Below, in pieces: positions 51,099-60,495 of a DNA stretch of 64,000 nt (within the stretch, counting starts at the first letter, position 1; each line of letters opens with the position of its first letter). Under the pieces are notes generated by a model, which worked only from the letters and a program-made list of their open reading frames with translations, made no database searches and had not been told where the DNA came from. This stretch comes from Arthrobacter sp. ISL-48 (GTDB taxonomy: Bacteria > Actinomycetota > Actinomycetes > Actinomycetales > Micrococcaceae). The translations under genes and the position numbers were made by a program. The stretch lies in NCBI RefSeq assembly GCF_018613805.1, contig NZ_JAGGPL010000021.1, forward strand, positions 1-64,000, read 5' to 3'.

Positions 51099-51395
51099 AT
51101 GGCGAACCTCAATGTCACCTTTGATGAGCTCGATACGGCTGCGAAAAGTCTGGAAACAGGTAAAGCGGACCTCGAAGCGAAACTGGGCGAACTTCAGAAG
51201 CAGATCCAGGCCCTTGTCACCAGCGGGTACGTCACTGATAAATCCTCCAAAGCCTACGAGGCTGAGTACCAGCAGTTCACCCAGGGTGCACAGCAGACCA
51301 TCGGCGGTCTCGACGGGCTCTCCCACTACCTCCATCACGCAGCCGAGACACTCCGCAGCACCGACGAGCAGTTGGCCAGCCAGATCGGCAGGTAG
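51099..51395 (+). CDS. WXG100-like protein with degenerate WXG turn
   Basis: This 98-residue two-helix protein has Gly43-Tyr44-Val45-Thr46 in the turn where WXG proteins have Trp-x-Gly. FTQGAQQTIGGLDGLSHYLH followed by LRSTDEQLASQIGR matches an actinobacterial WXG100 subgroup. AAGGAACCA precedes the ATG. It is divergent from the RDD protein and upstream of the EccC gene, so it is a likely substrate or partner of that ATPase. Confidence 0.8.
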   Translation: MANLNVTFDELDTAAKSLETGKADLEAKLGELQKQIQALVTSGYVTDKSSKAYEAEYQQFTQGAQQTIGGLDGLSHYLHHAAETLRSTDEQLASQIGR

Positions 51396-52222
51396 CATCC
51401 ATTGACAAACGGGCCCGGACGCCTCGGCGCCTCCGGCACGTGGAGCCCCCCGATCCGCCGTCGTGGGCCGGGGGGCTCCGTCCGGACGACGGTAACCGGG
51501 GGCGGGTCCACGCATAGGGACAGCGGAGTGCCTATGCGCCGAAGCGTACGGTGTTGGTTCCGGCTTAGCGCACGGCAGGGAAGACTTCCTGTCCTGCCAG
51601 GATCGACTCCTGCCGCGGAATGGGCCAATGCAGCGGCCCGCTAAAAGCGTCAGAGGGTTTTCGGCAAGATGATGCTTGAACAGCGTTGGACGCAGTCGGA
51701 GGTGCCTTGGCGCAAGCCAGCGGGTTCCCCAGCGAAGTACATCACGTCAGCTCCGGGATACCGCCTACAGTCGGCTTGTCGCCAAGGGGGCGAGGAAGTC
51801 GCTAGCGCGGGGCGATGGGTCCAGTTACCGAGGCAGTAGCTGTCGACAGTCGCGGCGCGTGACGTGAACAGCACGGATGCGGATTACTCGTCCGGCCCTA
51901 GTCGGGGCTGACCGTTGTTTGCAGCAGTTGGTACTTCGCAGGACGGTAGCAGCCACGTTCCAGGTTCTGATGGGCAAAGTTTGATTTAATCGCTTGGCAG
52001 AGTGTGCTTTCATCAGCACAGTCATAAGGTACACATGACACCCACAACACTGAAACCCCTTCGACGGCACCGGCCGCGAAGGCTGTCTTCATTGACTCCC
52101 GCGACACCATCGATGACTTGCCGTTGGGCCGGGGAGCGCAGTATGGGCAAGGAGTCCCGCAATTGTCATTTCGGTAGGCTTGCGGTGACGCTTCGCTTGT
52201 TCATTATTCTATTAGGGGTCTT
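51396..52222. other. Largely non-coding gap upstream of eccC
   Basis: These 827 bases contain the hairpin at 51442-51479 but no convincing gene. A minus-strand frame at 51898-52110 (70 residues, including CVPYDCADESTLCQAIKSNF) has a protein-like composition but no clear ribosome site or family. The stretch just before the GTG start of eccC (about 52195-52215) is AT-rich (TTCATTATTCTATTAGGGG), which may be its promoter. Confidence 0.4.
51442..51479 (+). terminator. Hairpin after the WXG100-like gene
   Basis: GGAGCCCCCCG (51442-51452) and CGGGGGGCTCC (51469-51479) form an 11-base perfect stem with a 16-base loop, 46 bases after the stop. No U-run follows, so it would be a non-canonical terminator, common in high-GC actinobacteria. 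Confidence 0.6.
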
Positions 52223-55200
52223 GTGTATACGCAGTTCACCGTCGTTGACGTTTCAGGTTCCCGTGCAGTCGATATGGTCGTGGAAGCCGAACCTGAGGCC
52301 AATGCTTCCCGGGTATTGAGCGCTGCCGCCGGGGATTGGGCTGCTTTCCGGACCGGGGACGGTGCCGTTGCCTGGGCTGAAGCCGGGGTTCATGACGGGG
52401 CGGTGATCAGTGCGGATGCCGCTTTGCCTGTGCGGGCAGGGACTTCATCGCCCGATACTGGCACTGTGCGGATTCTCGTGGTTGGCGGTGAGGCCGGGGC
52501 GGTTCACGTGGCCGGTACCGGGCGGCTGAGTATCGGCGCTGGTGCTGAATGTTCTGTGGTGCTTGACGGTGAGGGGTTGCCGCCTTTGGCCGCCGTTCTC
52601 GATATAGCGGCAGACGGTGTCTGGGTTGAGCGGGCTCATGGCGATGTTGAGTTGGCATTGAATTCCGAGCCGGTCAGGGCGAAGGTCCGCTGGGCGGACG
52701 GTGAACTCCTTCGGGTCGGCTCCGTGTTGTTGGCCCTGGCCCTCGCCCCTGTCGAGGTTGCTTCGTTGAAGGTTTCCGATGAACCCGGAAAACTGGACTT
52801 CAACAGGCCTCCCCGGTTATTCCCGCCGTCCAGGAATACGAAGTTCCGCCTCCCGGCAGAGCCGCAGGAGGACGGTAAGCGTTCGCTTCCGATCCTGATG
52901 GCGATGGCTCCGTTGGCGGTTTCAGCAGGTCTTGCCATTGTCATGGCCCGGCCGATGTACCTGTTGTTCGGGTTGTTGTCACCGGTGTTGATGTTTACCA
53001 GCTACTTCCAGTCCAAAAAGGCAGGAAAAGAAAGCTACCGGGATCGGGTGCACGCGTACCGGACGGAGAAACGCACGATTGAGGGCGACGCCCGGAAAGC
53101 ACTGGTCGCCTTTGAGCAGGAAGCCCGTCTGCTCAGTCCGGATCCCGCGACGGCAGGATTGATTGCCGCGACACCCGGCACACGTTTGTGGGAGCGCAGG
53201 CGCAGCAACCCGGATTACCTCTCGGTGCGTCTGGGCGTGGCCTCAATGCCTTCAGATGTGGTCCTGGAGGATCCCAAACAGGTTGAGCACAAGCGGCAGG
53301 TTACCTGGGAGGCGAAGGATGTGCCGGTCACAGTAGCTTTGCCCCGGCATGGGATCCTGGGGATCAGTGCTGATCAGGAGAGCGCCCGCCAAATAGGGGC
53401 GTGGGTCATGGCCCAATTGGCCGTGACCCAAAGCCCACGGGATGTGCGGTTGTACCTGTTGACTGCATCGGATGCGCAGCCTGCCTGGGATTGGGTTCGT
53501 TGGTTGCCGCACGTTCAGTCACCGACTCCTGAGCGCTCTTTTGCCTTGGTGGGTTCGGACCCTGTGAGCATCTCCCAGCGCCTCGGTGAGTTGGCGGCGT
53601 TGATTGCCGAACGCAAGCGGGTGCGCGTCGCGGATTCCAGGATCGAATTCGCTGACCCTGACGTGGTGGTCCTCATTGATGGCGTGTGGGATCTTCGGGG
53701 CCGGCCGGGACTGTCCCAGCTGCTGCAGGACGGGCCTGCCGTCGGGGTGTACACGGTATGCCTGGACACCCAGGAACAGCATCTGCCACAGGAGTGCAAC
53801 GCTGTCTTCCGGAAAAACCAGGACGGAGGATGGGCATTGCGGCAGCAGCGTGAGCCGGACCGCGACGCCGTTGCCGCGGACCGTGTCAGCGCCGCATGGC
53901 TGGACTGGACAGCACGCCGGCTGGCTCCTCTTCGTGATGCCGGCGATGATGCTGAGAGTTCCATCCCCGCTTCAGCCAGGTTCCTGGAGGTGGCAGGGAT
54001 CGAACGGGATATTGTCGAGGCTGTCGTGGAGGGTTGGTCTCGTTCCGGGCGGAGCACGGAAGCGCTTTTGGGTGTGGACGCGGAAGGGCCTTTCAGCGTT
54101 GACCTGCGCCGTGACGGCCCACACGTTTTGATTGGTGGCACGACCGGGGCCGGTAAATCCGAGTTCCTGCAGACCATGGTGGCGTCGCTGGCGTTGGTGA
54201 ACACACCTGACTCGCTCAATTTCGTGCTGATCGACTATAAAGGCGGGGCCGCGTTCAAAGACTGCGTAGCACTGCCGCACACGGTTGGTTCCGTCACGGA
54301 CCTGGATACACACTTGGTGGGCCGGGCCATCGAATCGTTGGGGGCCGAGCTTCGCCGCCGCGAGCACATGCTCGCGGCTGTTGGAGCGAAGGACATCGAG
54401 GACTACACGATCATTTCCGACCGGGACACAGGCGTGCCAAAAATGCCGCGGCTGGTGTTGGTGGTCGATGAATTCGCTGCCATGAAAACGGAACTGCCGG
54501 ACTTCATCACCGGCATCGTCAATATCGCCCAACGGGGCCGGTCCCTGGGGATCCACCTTGTGCTCGCGACCCAACGACCCAGCGGCGCGATCACGGCCGA
54601 CATCCGTGCAAATACGAATCTGCGGATTGCTCTGCGAGTAAGCGACGTCGGGGACAGCCTGGACATTCTGGCCGCCCCGGACGCTGCGAAGATATCCCAA
54701 TCCACACCAGGGCGCGCATACCTCCGATCCGGCGCTGAAGCATTGCGCCCGTTACAGGCAGCCAGAGTCGGCGGACGGCGCCCCGGCCAAAACACGCCCG
54801 TTGCACCCGAACCCGTGGTGGTACCAATGCCATGGTCGCAACTGGGTCAGCCGCGACCCGCGGCAACGACAGAGCTAAAGGAACAGGAGGAGACCACCGA
54901 CCTCATGGTCCTGGTCGAGGGTATCGCCCAAGCCGCGCAGCAACTGCAGATGGCAGCTCAGAGCACACCTTGGCTGCCACCGTTGCCGGAAAACCTTACG
55001 TTGGCCGATGTCACCGCACCATCCCGGCCCGATGATGCCCCGCCCGGATGGATCCCCCCGATCGTCTTCGGCCTGGAAGACCTGCCAAACCAGCAAAGCC
55101 AACTCCCGCTGGCACTTGACCTGCAACATTTCGGTCACCTGTACCTCACCGGATCGGCGCGCAGCGGCCGGTCCCAGGCACTGCGGACGATCGCCGGATC

Positions 55201-56563
55201 AATCTCCACATCGGCCCTGGTGGACGATGTTCATGTGTATGGGCTGGACTTCGGCAACGGAAGCCTGCTGGTACTCACTGATTTGCCACATTGCGGGGCG
55301 GTCGCCACACGGGCGCAGCCCGAACGTGTCGAACGGCTTCTGGATCACCTTCTGGCACAAATTTCGACCCGGCAGCGGGACTTTACCGCTGCCGGCTTCG
55401 CCAACCTCACAGAACAGCGGGCCCACACCGGTAGCGCGGAACAACTGCCGCACATCGTCGTGCTCTTTGACCAATGGGAGGGATTCCTCACCAGCCTGGG
55501 CGAGGGAGGAACCAGCGCTCTGGCCGAGAAAGTCCTGACCATGCTGCGTGAAGGAGCCTCTGCCGGAGTTCACTGCGTCATTACCGGCGACAAGCAGCTC
55601 CTCACCCCGCGGATGTCCTCGCTGGTCGACTGGAAACTCATGCTGAAGTTCTCCGACCGCAGCGACTACACCATGGGCGGCCTCCAACCACGCAAACTCC
55701 CGGACAACATACCGTCCGGGCGCGCCTTCGCGGCCGAAACCGCAACCGAAACGCAGATCGCCCTACTGACACCGGACCCTGCAGGGCAAGCCCAGATCCA
55801 GGCGCTTCAAGCCATCGCCCTGGAAACACAAGCGTTGCTGGCCAACAGGAATGCCCGTCACCGGCCACTGACGCTGCGCACCCTCCCGACCCGGATCGCC
55901 TTCGAGGAAGTATGGAACAACCGGGCCGGGCAGAGCTCTCCACTGACTGCCATGATCGGTGTCGGCGGTGACGATCTCGACACCATCCACGTGGATCTCC
56001 AAACCGGCGCGCCCAGCTTCCTTATCGCCGGCGCACCGAGAAGCGGTAGAAGCACCATGGCCCTCGCCGCAGCCGAGTCTCTTCGCCGGAACGGCACAGA
56101 ACTTGTCATCATTGCACCGCAGAGCTCACCCCTGTGGCAACAAACAGATCAGCCGGGAACACGTGCCGCATTCGATCCGCTCAACCTCGAGGTCGAAAGC
56201 CTTACGACCGCGACCGCAGGCCCTGGATGCCTGGCGTTGATCATTGACGACGCCGAGCTGATACAAGACCCAAGTGCCCGCGAATGGCTCAAAACTTATC
56301 TACGCTCAGCCCGAGGGACACAACGTGCCCTCATCGCGGCCGGAAGCGTCGAGGACTTCGGTACCAGCGTGTTCAGCGGCTGGGAAATTGACATGAAAAC
56401 CAACCGCAGGGGAGCCCTCCTCAGCCCTACGGCAACCCTCCAAGGAGGACAAATCGGCGTATCACTGACCCGAACCCACCTCACCCAAAGCGGCATACCA
56501 GGACGCGCACTCGTCAACCTCGGCGACGGCACCATCCGAACTATTCAAGCACCCCTCCTCTGA
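52223..56563 (+). CDS. eccC: EccC/EssC-type FtsK-SpoIIIE ATPase of a type VII secretion system
   Basis: This 1446-residue protein starts at GTG 52223. An FHA-like domain is at about residues 85-170 (GTGRLSIGAGAECSVVLDGE), then two membrane helices at about 225-265. Three FtsK ATPase domains follow. D1, at about residue 638, has intact Walker A GGTTGAGKSE and Walker B LVLVVDEFAAM. D2 (about 975) reads GSARSGRSQ and D3 (about 1269) GAPRSGRST; both lack the Walker lysine. This matches EccC, in which D1 is the driving ATPase and D2/D3 bind substrate. It is monocistronic. Confidence 0.92.
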   Translation: MYTQFTVVDVSGSRAVDMVVEAEPEANASRVLSAAAGDWAAFRTGDGAVAWAEAGVHDGAVISADAALPVRAGTSSPDTGTVRILVVGGEAGAVHVAGTGRLSIGAGAECSVVLDGEGLPPLAAVLDIAADGVWVERAHGDVELALNSEPVRAKVRWADGELLRVGSVLLALALAPVEVASLKVSDEPGKLDFNRPPRLFPPSRNTKFRLPAEPQEDGKRSLPILMAMAPLAVSAGLAIVMARPMYLLFGLLSPVLMFTSYFQSKKAGKESYRDRVHAYRTEKRTIEGDARKALVAFEQEARLLSPDPATAGLIAATPGTRLWERRRSNPDYLSVRLGVASMPSDVVLEDPKQVEHKRQVTWEAKDVPVTVALPRHGILGISADQESARQIGAWVMAQLAVTQSPRDVRLYLLTASDAQPAWDWVRWLPHVQSPTPERSFALVGSDPVSISQRLGELAALIAERKRVRVADSRIEFADPDVVVLIDGVWDLRGRPGLSQLLQDGPAVGVYTVCLDTQEQHLPQECNAVFRKNQDGGWALRQQREPDRDAVAADRVSAAWLDWTARRLAPLRDAGDDAESSIPASARFLEVAGIERDIVEAVVEGWSRSGRSTEALLGVDAEGPFSVDLRRDGPHVLIGGTTGAGKSEFLQTMVASLALVNTPDSLNFVLIDYKGGAAFKDCVALPHTVGSVTDLDTHLVGRAIESLGAELRRREHMLAAVGAKDIEDYTIISDRDTGVPKMPRLVLVVDEFAAMKTELPDFITGIVNIAQRGRSLGIHLVLATQRPSGAITADIRANTNLRIALRVSDVGDSLDILAAPDAAKISQSTPGRAYLRSGAEALRPLQAARVGGRRPGQNTPVAPEPVVVPMPWSQLGQPRPAATTELKEQEETTDLMVLVEGIAQAAQQLQMAAQSTPWLPPLPENLTLADVTAPSRPDDAPPGWIPPIVFGLEDLPNQQSQLPLALDLQHFGHLYLTGSARSGRSQALRTIAGSISTSALVDDVHVYGLDFGNGSLLVLTDLPHCGAVATRAQPERVERLLDHLLAQISTRQRDFTAAGFANLTEQRAHTGSAEQLPHIVVLFDQWEGFLTSLGEGGTSALAEKVLTMLREGASAGVHCVITGDKQLLTPRMSSLVDWKLMLKFSDRSDYTMGGLQPRKLPDNIPSGRAFAAETATETQIALLTPDPAGQAQIQALQAIALETQALLANRNARHRPLTLRTLPTRIAFEEVWNNRAGQSSPLTAMIGVGGDDLDTIHVDLQTGAPSFLIAGAPRSGRSTMALAAAESLRRNGTELVIIAPQSSPLWQQTDQPGTRAAFDPLNLEVESLTTATAGPGCLALIIDDAELIQDPSAREWLKTYLRSARGTQRALIAAGSVEDFGTSVFSGWEIDMKTNRRGALLSPTATLQGGQIGVSLTRTHLTQSGIPGRALVNLGDGTIRTIQAPLL

Positions 56564-56897
56564 CTTGCCGCCGGAAGTACCTTCGGACCAGAGGTCATGC
56601 AGTGCGGTGTCGCCTGCGACTTTGCCCGACCAAATAGATGTTAAAGTTTGGTTTTTGCGGCCTACGTGTCCGAACTCATCCAGGCGGGCAATCAGCACGA
56701 ACATTTCCCCATCATCCTGTTAACGCAAGACCCACGCACATGGCGTGTTCTTCGAAGCGGCGCGCATTCCGCTATCTCAGGAACCGCTACCGGGGTGATA
56801 CTAGGCAGACTTACAGCCCGGCGTAAAAGGAGGCGAACCGGTTGTGCCGTCCCGTTCGCCCACGTAGCGTCGGGGAGACAACAGAGAGGAAACGCGC
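56564..56897. other. Non-coding gap after eccC
   Basis: No gene is convincing here. A plus-strand frame from 56648 runs open through the following small genes but shows no conserved-protein character. The gap includes a potential ribosome site AGAGAGGAAACG for the gene at 56898. Confidence 0.4.
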
Positions 56898-57104
56898 ATG
56901 CCGGAGCTAAAGAGCCGATCGTCCCAAAGCACAGCATTCCTGCCACTCGGGATTGTGTTCCTCGCGCTGGCTGTCGCCATGCTGGTTCTGGGGAACGTGT
57001 CCTGGATCGCATTCTTCACGATGGGCATCACGTTCCTTATCGTCGGGTTGCGGGCTCGCGCAAGGAAAGATCAACCACCCAGCGACACCGGGGCGGATGT
57101 CTAG
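56898..57104 (+). CDS. Small two-helix membrane protein (68 aa)
   Basis: Two hydrophobic segments (AFLPLGIVFLALAVAMLVLG and WIAFFTMGITFLIVGLRA) are followed by a basic, Pro-rich end. GAGAGGAAA is upstream of the ATG. No family is recognised. With the next gene it forms a pair of tiny membrane proteins downstream of eccC; they may be accessory to the secretion locus or unrelated. Confidence 0.6.
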   Translation: MPELKSRSSQSTAFLPLGIVFLALAVAMLVLGNVSWIAFFTMGITFLIVGLRARARKDQPPSDTGADV

Positions 57105-57133
57105 CCATCCGCAGGCTGCCTAGGATGGGACTC

Positions 57134-57346
57134 ATGAATAACACCAGAAGAGATACGTTCATATGGTCGCTGGGGGCAGTTATTTTCTCTCTCATCGGCG
57201 TATCAGTTGCACTGACCTCCAGTGGAGTTTGGTATTCCGTCGTTTCGGCAGTCCTTCTACTTCTTGCCGGCATCACCTTCGCAGCCCGAGCTATCTTGTC
57301 CCTGCGAGCACTCAAACAAACAGACGCGGACGTCCGGACAAGATGA
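57134..57346 (+). CDS. Small two-helix membrane protein (70 aa)
   Basis: This 70-residue protein has a short charged N-terminus (MNNTRRDTF), then two helices (IWSLGAVIFSLIGVSVALT, WYSVVSAVLLLLAGITFAARAI) and a charged end. It begins 30 bases after the preceding small membrane gene and is similarly sized; sequence similarity between the two is low. Function is unknown. Confidence 0.6.
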   Translation: MNNTRRDTFIWSLGAVIFSLIGVSVALTSSGVWYSVVSAVLLLLAGITFAARAILSLRALKQTDADVRTR

Positions 57347-57523
57347 CCGGCGGCGTGGTTACCCCCGCCGGGGCAACCGTGCGTCAATGGCATCCTGACA
57401 AAGACTAAACATTGCTTGGCCATGACGGAGCAAACACTCGCCGCTTATGACAAAACCCGCCTCAGCCCAGGGGCCCCGCGCACTGCCGGCAGTTGCATGC
57501 ATCATCACGATGATCGGCCATGG

Positions 57524-58012
57524 CTAGCTCCGTTCGGCGATATTTCGCCGGCACTCCGCCACGAGCTGCGGGTCCTCGCACGCCCGGGCAAAGGCTTCAA
57601 TGCGCTTTTCGATCTCGCGGCCCAGCAACCAACTGCCGATCCTCTCCGCCACTGGCCGCAGCCACGCCGGCCGGCAGGAGAAGGTGTACTTCCAGACCGC
57701 CCGTGTGCCGCCGTCGTCCGCGGTGAACCGCCACCCGCCGCCAAAGTTTGTGAAAAACCACGGCCCGGACACCATGGTCATACCGACGTTCCGGGGCGGG
57801 ACGAAGGAGACGTATTCGCTCACCATCACCAGCCCCATCTTCGAGACTGTCCGGGTGCGGACACCCTTGCCGGCGGACAGCGCACCGTCCATCCAGCCTT
57901 GCGCCGAGATGAAGGGGTCCCACTTCAGGCGGAACTCGCCGGTGGTCTGGGAGAACGCAAAAGCTGTCTCGGGATCGAGTCTGATGAAGCGTTCGGCGCG
58001 TACCTGAGGCAT
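57524..58012 (-). CDS. SRPBCC/polyketide-cyclase-like protein
   Basis: This 162-residue protein is a START/SRPBCC helix-grip fold. It begins MPQVRAERFIRLDPETAFAFSQ, with strands TRTVSKMGLVMVSEYVSFVP and GGTRAVWKYTFSCRPAWLR, and an amphipathic C-terminal helix (IEKRIEAFARACED). The ligand is unknown. It is unrelated in sequence to the SRPBCC protein at 28702. Confidence 0.8.
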   Translation of the reverse strand: MPQVRAERFIRLDPETAFAFSQTTGEFRLKWDPFISAQGWMDGALSAGKGVRTRTVSKMGLVMVSEYVSFVPPRNVGMTMVSGPWFFTNFGGGWRFTADDGGTRAVWKYTFSCRPAWLRPVAERIGSWLLGREIEKRIEAFARACEDPQLVAECRRNIAERS

Positions 58013-58377
58013 GCGTCCACCCTAGCGGGGTGGCTGCCGTTTCTTTCTAGCGATTCCTACCGATGAGTAATCGGTCCGTCACGATCCGGGATATGCAGCG
58101 CAGGTCACTACATGTGACCACCAACGGATTCGCTCATGGAGCACAGGGGGCGCTGCCCGACCAGCAGCGATACCGCGGTCAAGGCCGGTAGCAGTTTTTT
58201 CATTTTCCCCATGAGAATTACCAGTGACGACTGAAGAACATACCGGGCGTCCACAATCTATCGACGCTCACGCGCGCGACCCCGGTAAACGGTCAGGAGG
58301 GGAGGGACCACTACCGGGAAAGGGGCCCAGGCGCGTGGGGTGCGGAGATTCTGACCGCCCTTACCCTTGCGAGTGCT
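58013..58377. other. Gap without a recognisable gene
   Basis: I see no gene or RNA in these 365 bases. A T-rich run at about 58195-58208 precedes a possible GTG start but no supported frame follows. Confidence 0.5.
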
Positions 58378-58809
58378 TTACTCCAGTGGCTCCCATACTG
58401 GCCAGTCCCGTGAGGGTACCGGGCCTATTGGTGGCGTTGTGAGATATGCGTCGATGTCCACGGCGCTTACTTCCTCGATGAGGATGCGCAGCATTGTCTC
58501 AGCCATCTCCAGAGGCCATTCGCCCTTTGTATCCAAGTAGGCCATCGGGCCTTTATCGGTGAGGCGGACCGGGGATGTGTAGTTGGGTGTGTATTCCGCA
58601 GTCGTATGCAGCTCTTCGTCCGTCAGCTCCCTGCCGGATTCAGATACGTGCCCGCACCGGATTATGGCCTTGTACAGGGCTTTCGCAGCTAGGTCTGTTT
58701 GGTCTGAAGTGACGATGAAGAAGGGTGACGGACCGGTCCGGCCGCCGCCGCCCTCCCATTCCTCGCCTTGCCCGTCCAAGATGTGCGGGTCTACGGTCAC
58801 CTTGCCCAC
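58378..58809 (-). CDS. Unknown acidic protein, paralogue A (143 aa)
   Basis: This protein starts at GTG 58809 with GAGGGGG upstream. It is about half identical to the product at 59940-60377: shared segments include SDQT..AAKALYKAIIRC, SGRELT, YTPNYTSPVRLTD.GPMAYLDTKGEWPLEMAE.MLRILIEE and IDAYLTTP. The family is not recognised. The pair flanks a lipoprotein gene on the same strand. Small acidic duplicated proteins in such settings can be immunity proteins, but no toxin is seen here. Confidence 0.65.
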   Translation of the reverse strand: MGKVTVDPHILDGQGEEWEGGGGRTGPSPFFIVTSDQTDLAAKALYKAIIRCGHVSESGRELTDEELHTTAEYTPNYTSPVRLTDKGPMAYLDTKGEWPLEMAETMLRILIEEVSAVDIDAYLTTPPIGPVPSRDWPVWEPLE

Positions 58810-58985
58810 GTTGCCCCCTCATAAGGTTTTCCAGTGAGCCACAACCTAACATTCATGGTGTTGCCCCGGTAAGACCCGGCCTCACAATGTGTGAGCGGAG
58901 TTGCTCTCTGCCGGGGATAGGTCATCGTAGCGTCGTCGCTGAAGCGGGACGCGGGTAATCCTGGTTGAGCTGTTGCCTGGCATGT

Positions 58986-59828
58986 TCAATCGAGGTAGGT
59001 GTACTCATCGTTCGGATTCACGTATTTGGCGTTGGTTGGAAAGATGCTTTGCTCCATGAACGCCCGGCATGTGCCACCGCGCGCGGCAATTTGCAGAGGC
59101 CAGTCGATAACCCTTGTGCTGTCCTCCGGTGCATAAAATCCTTCCCGGCCCTGAAGGGGGCAACTATCGATGAAGCGCCCGCCGTCGCTTCCGTGGTAAT
59201 CCATGCCATAGTCGTCCGGACGGGCGAGTGCATCTCTGATGTCGAGCGCATCTGAGGGGTTCACAGCCACGGTTCCGGCGTCTACCGGATACGAGTCCGA
59301 GAAGCCGGGGTGTGCCGTGAGTTGAACTGAGCCACCGGGAGGGACCTCTTGATCAATGTGGAAATGGGCAAGCTTTACCGCACACCAATCTCCTGCACGT
59401 CCTGGCCCAAGAATTCCGTCGCAGATCAGGTTGGGCGACTCCCAGAAGGCGTAAAGCCCGAAAGTGGCTTCCCAGATAGACGACGGCTTGAAGGACAGTG
59501 CGTGGTCCTGTGTGGTGTTGATGATTTGCAGGCTGTACTGGGCCTCGATCTGCACCTCGGCCATATGGGAGTTGGCCATCACCAGGGGCCGGCTTTTTAT
59601 CCGTGCCGGCGCGTAGCTGTAGATGAGATCGAACGTGTAGCCGTTGGAGTCCCGTATGTGAAAGGTACCGGCTGACCCGAGCAGCGGGGCCGGCGTACGA
59701 GGCCCGGAAGCGGTTTGCGAGGACACGGTCGGCGAGGGGGAGACAGCCCGGTTTCCCCCGCCCAGAGCAACGCAAGCGGACAACGCAGTTGCCATGACGA
59801 GCCCAGTCAAGACTCCCAAAAGCTTCAT
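58986..59828 (-). CDS. Lipoprotein of unknown function
   Basis: From ATG 59828 (GGGGACC upstream) this is a 280-residue protein. MKLLGVLTGLVMATALSACV has a lipobox with Cys19. The mature part is beta-rich, with two or more conserved Cys (ICDGILGPGRAGDWCAVKL; IDSCPLQGREGFY). No family is recognised. It lies between two paralogous acidic proteins on the same strand. Confidence 0.7.
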   Translation of the reverse strand: MKLLGVLTGLVMATALSACVALGGGNRAVSPSPTVSSQTASGPRTPAPLLGSAGTFHIRDSNGYTFDLIYSYAPARIKSRPLVMANSHMAEVQIEAQYSLQIINTTQDHALSFKPSSIWEATFGLYAFWESPNLICDGILGPGRAGDWCAVKLAHFHIDQEVPPGGSVQLTAHPGFSDSYPVDAGTVAVNPSDALDIRDALARPDDYGMDYHGSDGGRFIDSCPLQGREGFYAPEDSTRVIDWPLQIAARGGTCRAFMEQSIFPTNAKYVNPNDEYTYLD

Positions 59829-59939
59829 CCAGGTCCCCGAACACAATCGGCAGCCCCCAACGACCGCGTCTGCTCGGATACTAGCCTGATCAGCGGGATT
59901 CGTCACTGACCCGTCAGCAGGAACGGCGGCCCGGCGCTC

Positions 59940-60377
59940 CTATCCCTCGTCCGGCTCCCAGATTGGCCACTGCCACTCCTCATCGGGGTCTAAAGATGGC
60001 GTTGTCAGGTAGGCATCAATTCCCTGGGCGGTCAGTTCTTCCACGAGGATGCGGAGCATTGCCTCCCCCATGGCTCGCGGCAATTCACCTTTTGTGTCCA
60101 GATAGGCCATGGGGCCTGCATCAGTAAGGTAGACGGGCGAATAATAGTTGGCGGTGTACTCCTCTCCCGTGGCATCCTCTTCCCGCGTAAGTTCTCTGCC
60201 GCTGGTGCCAACGAACTTGCACCGGATTATGGCTCTGTGGAGTGCCTGGGCGGCTTGTTCCGTCTGGTCAGACTGGACGAGGAAGACGGGGGACGGCCCG
60301 TTCCAGCCTTCCTCCGGATCCGGGTAAGCCTCTCCCTGGGCGTCAAAGATTTCCGGGTCCAATGTCACATCAACCAT
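59940..60377 (-). CDS. Unknown acidic protein, paralogue B (145 aa)
   Basis: It begins MVDVTLDPEIFDAQGEAYPD with AGGGGA upstream of the ATG. Core segments match paralogue A at 58378-58809: VQSDQTEQAAQALHRAIIRC, SGRELTREE, GPMAYLDTKGELPRAMGEAMLRILVEEL and IDAYLTTPS. Both copies end in a Trp-rich W-x-WEP tail. Function is unknown. Confidence 0.65.
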   Translation of the reverse strand: MVDVTLDPEIFDAQGEAYPDPEEGWNGPSPVFLVQSDQTEQAAQALHRAIIRCKFVGTSGRELTREEDATGEEYTANYYSPVYLTDAGPMAYLDTKGELPRAMGEAMLRILVEELTAQGIDAYLTTPSLDPDEEWQWPIWEPDEG

Positions 60378-60495
60378 GCTGTCCCCTGATAGGTACTGTG
60401 CTCGCGCGCTGTTGGGGCAAAGCTAGCATGAGGGCTAGGCACCCGGAAGGAAGGTTCAAAGCAGGGCGACGGGTCTTCCCGGATATAGTCAGCCC

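Noticed and set aside
51898..52110. 70-residue minus-strand frame with several Cys
   Set aside because: Kept only as a note in the gap entry; no ribosome site, family or operon context supports it.
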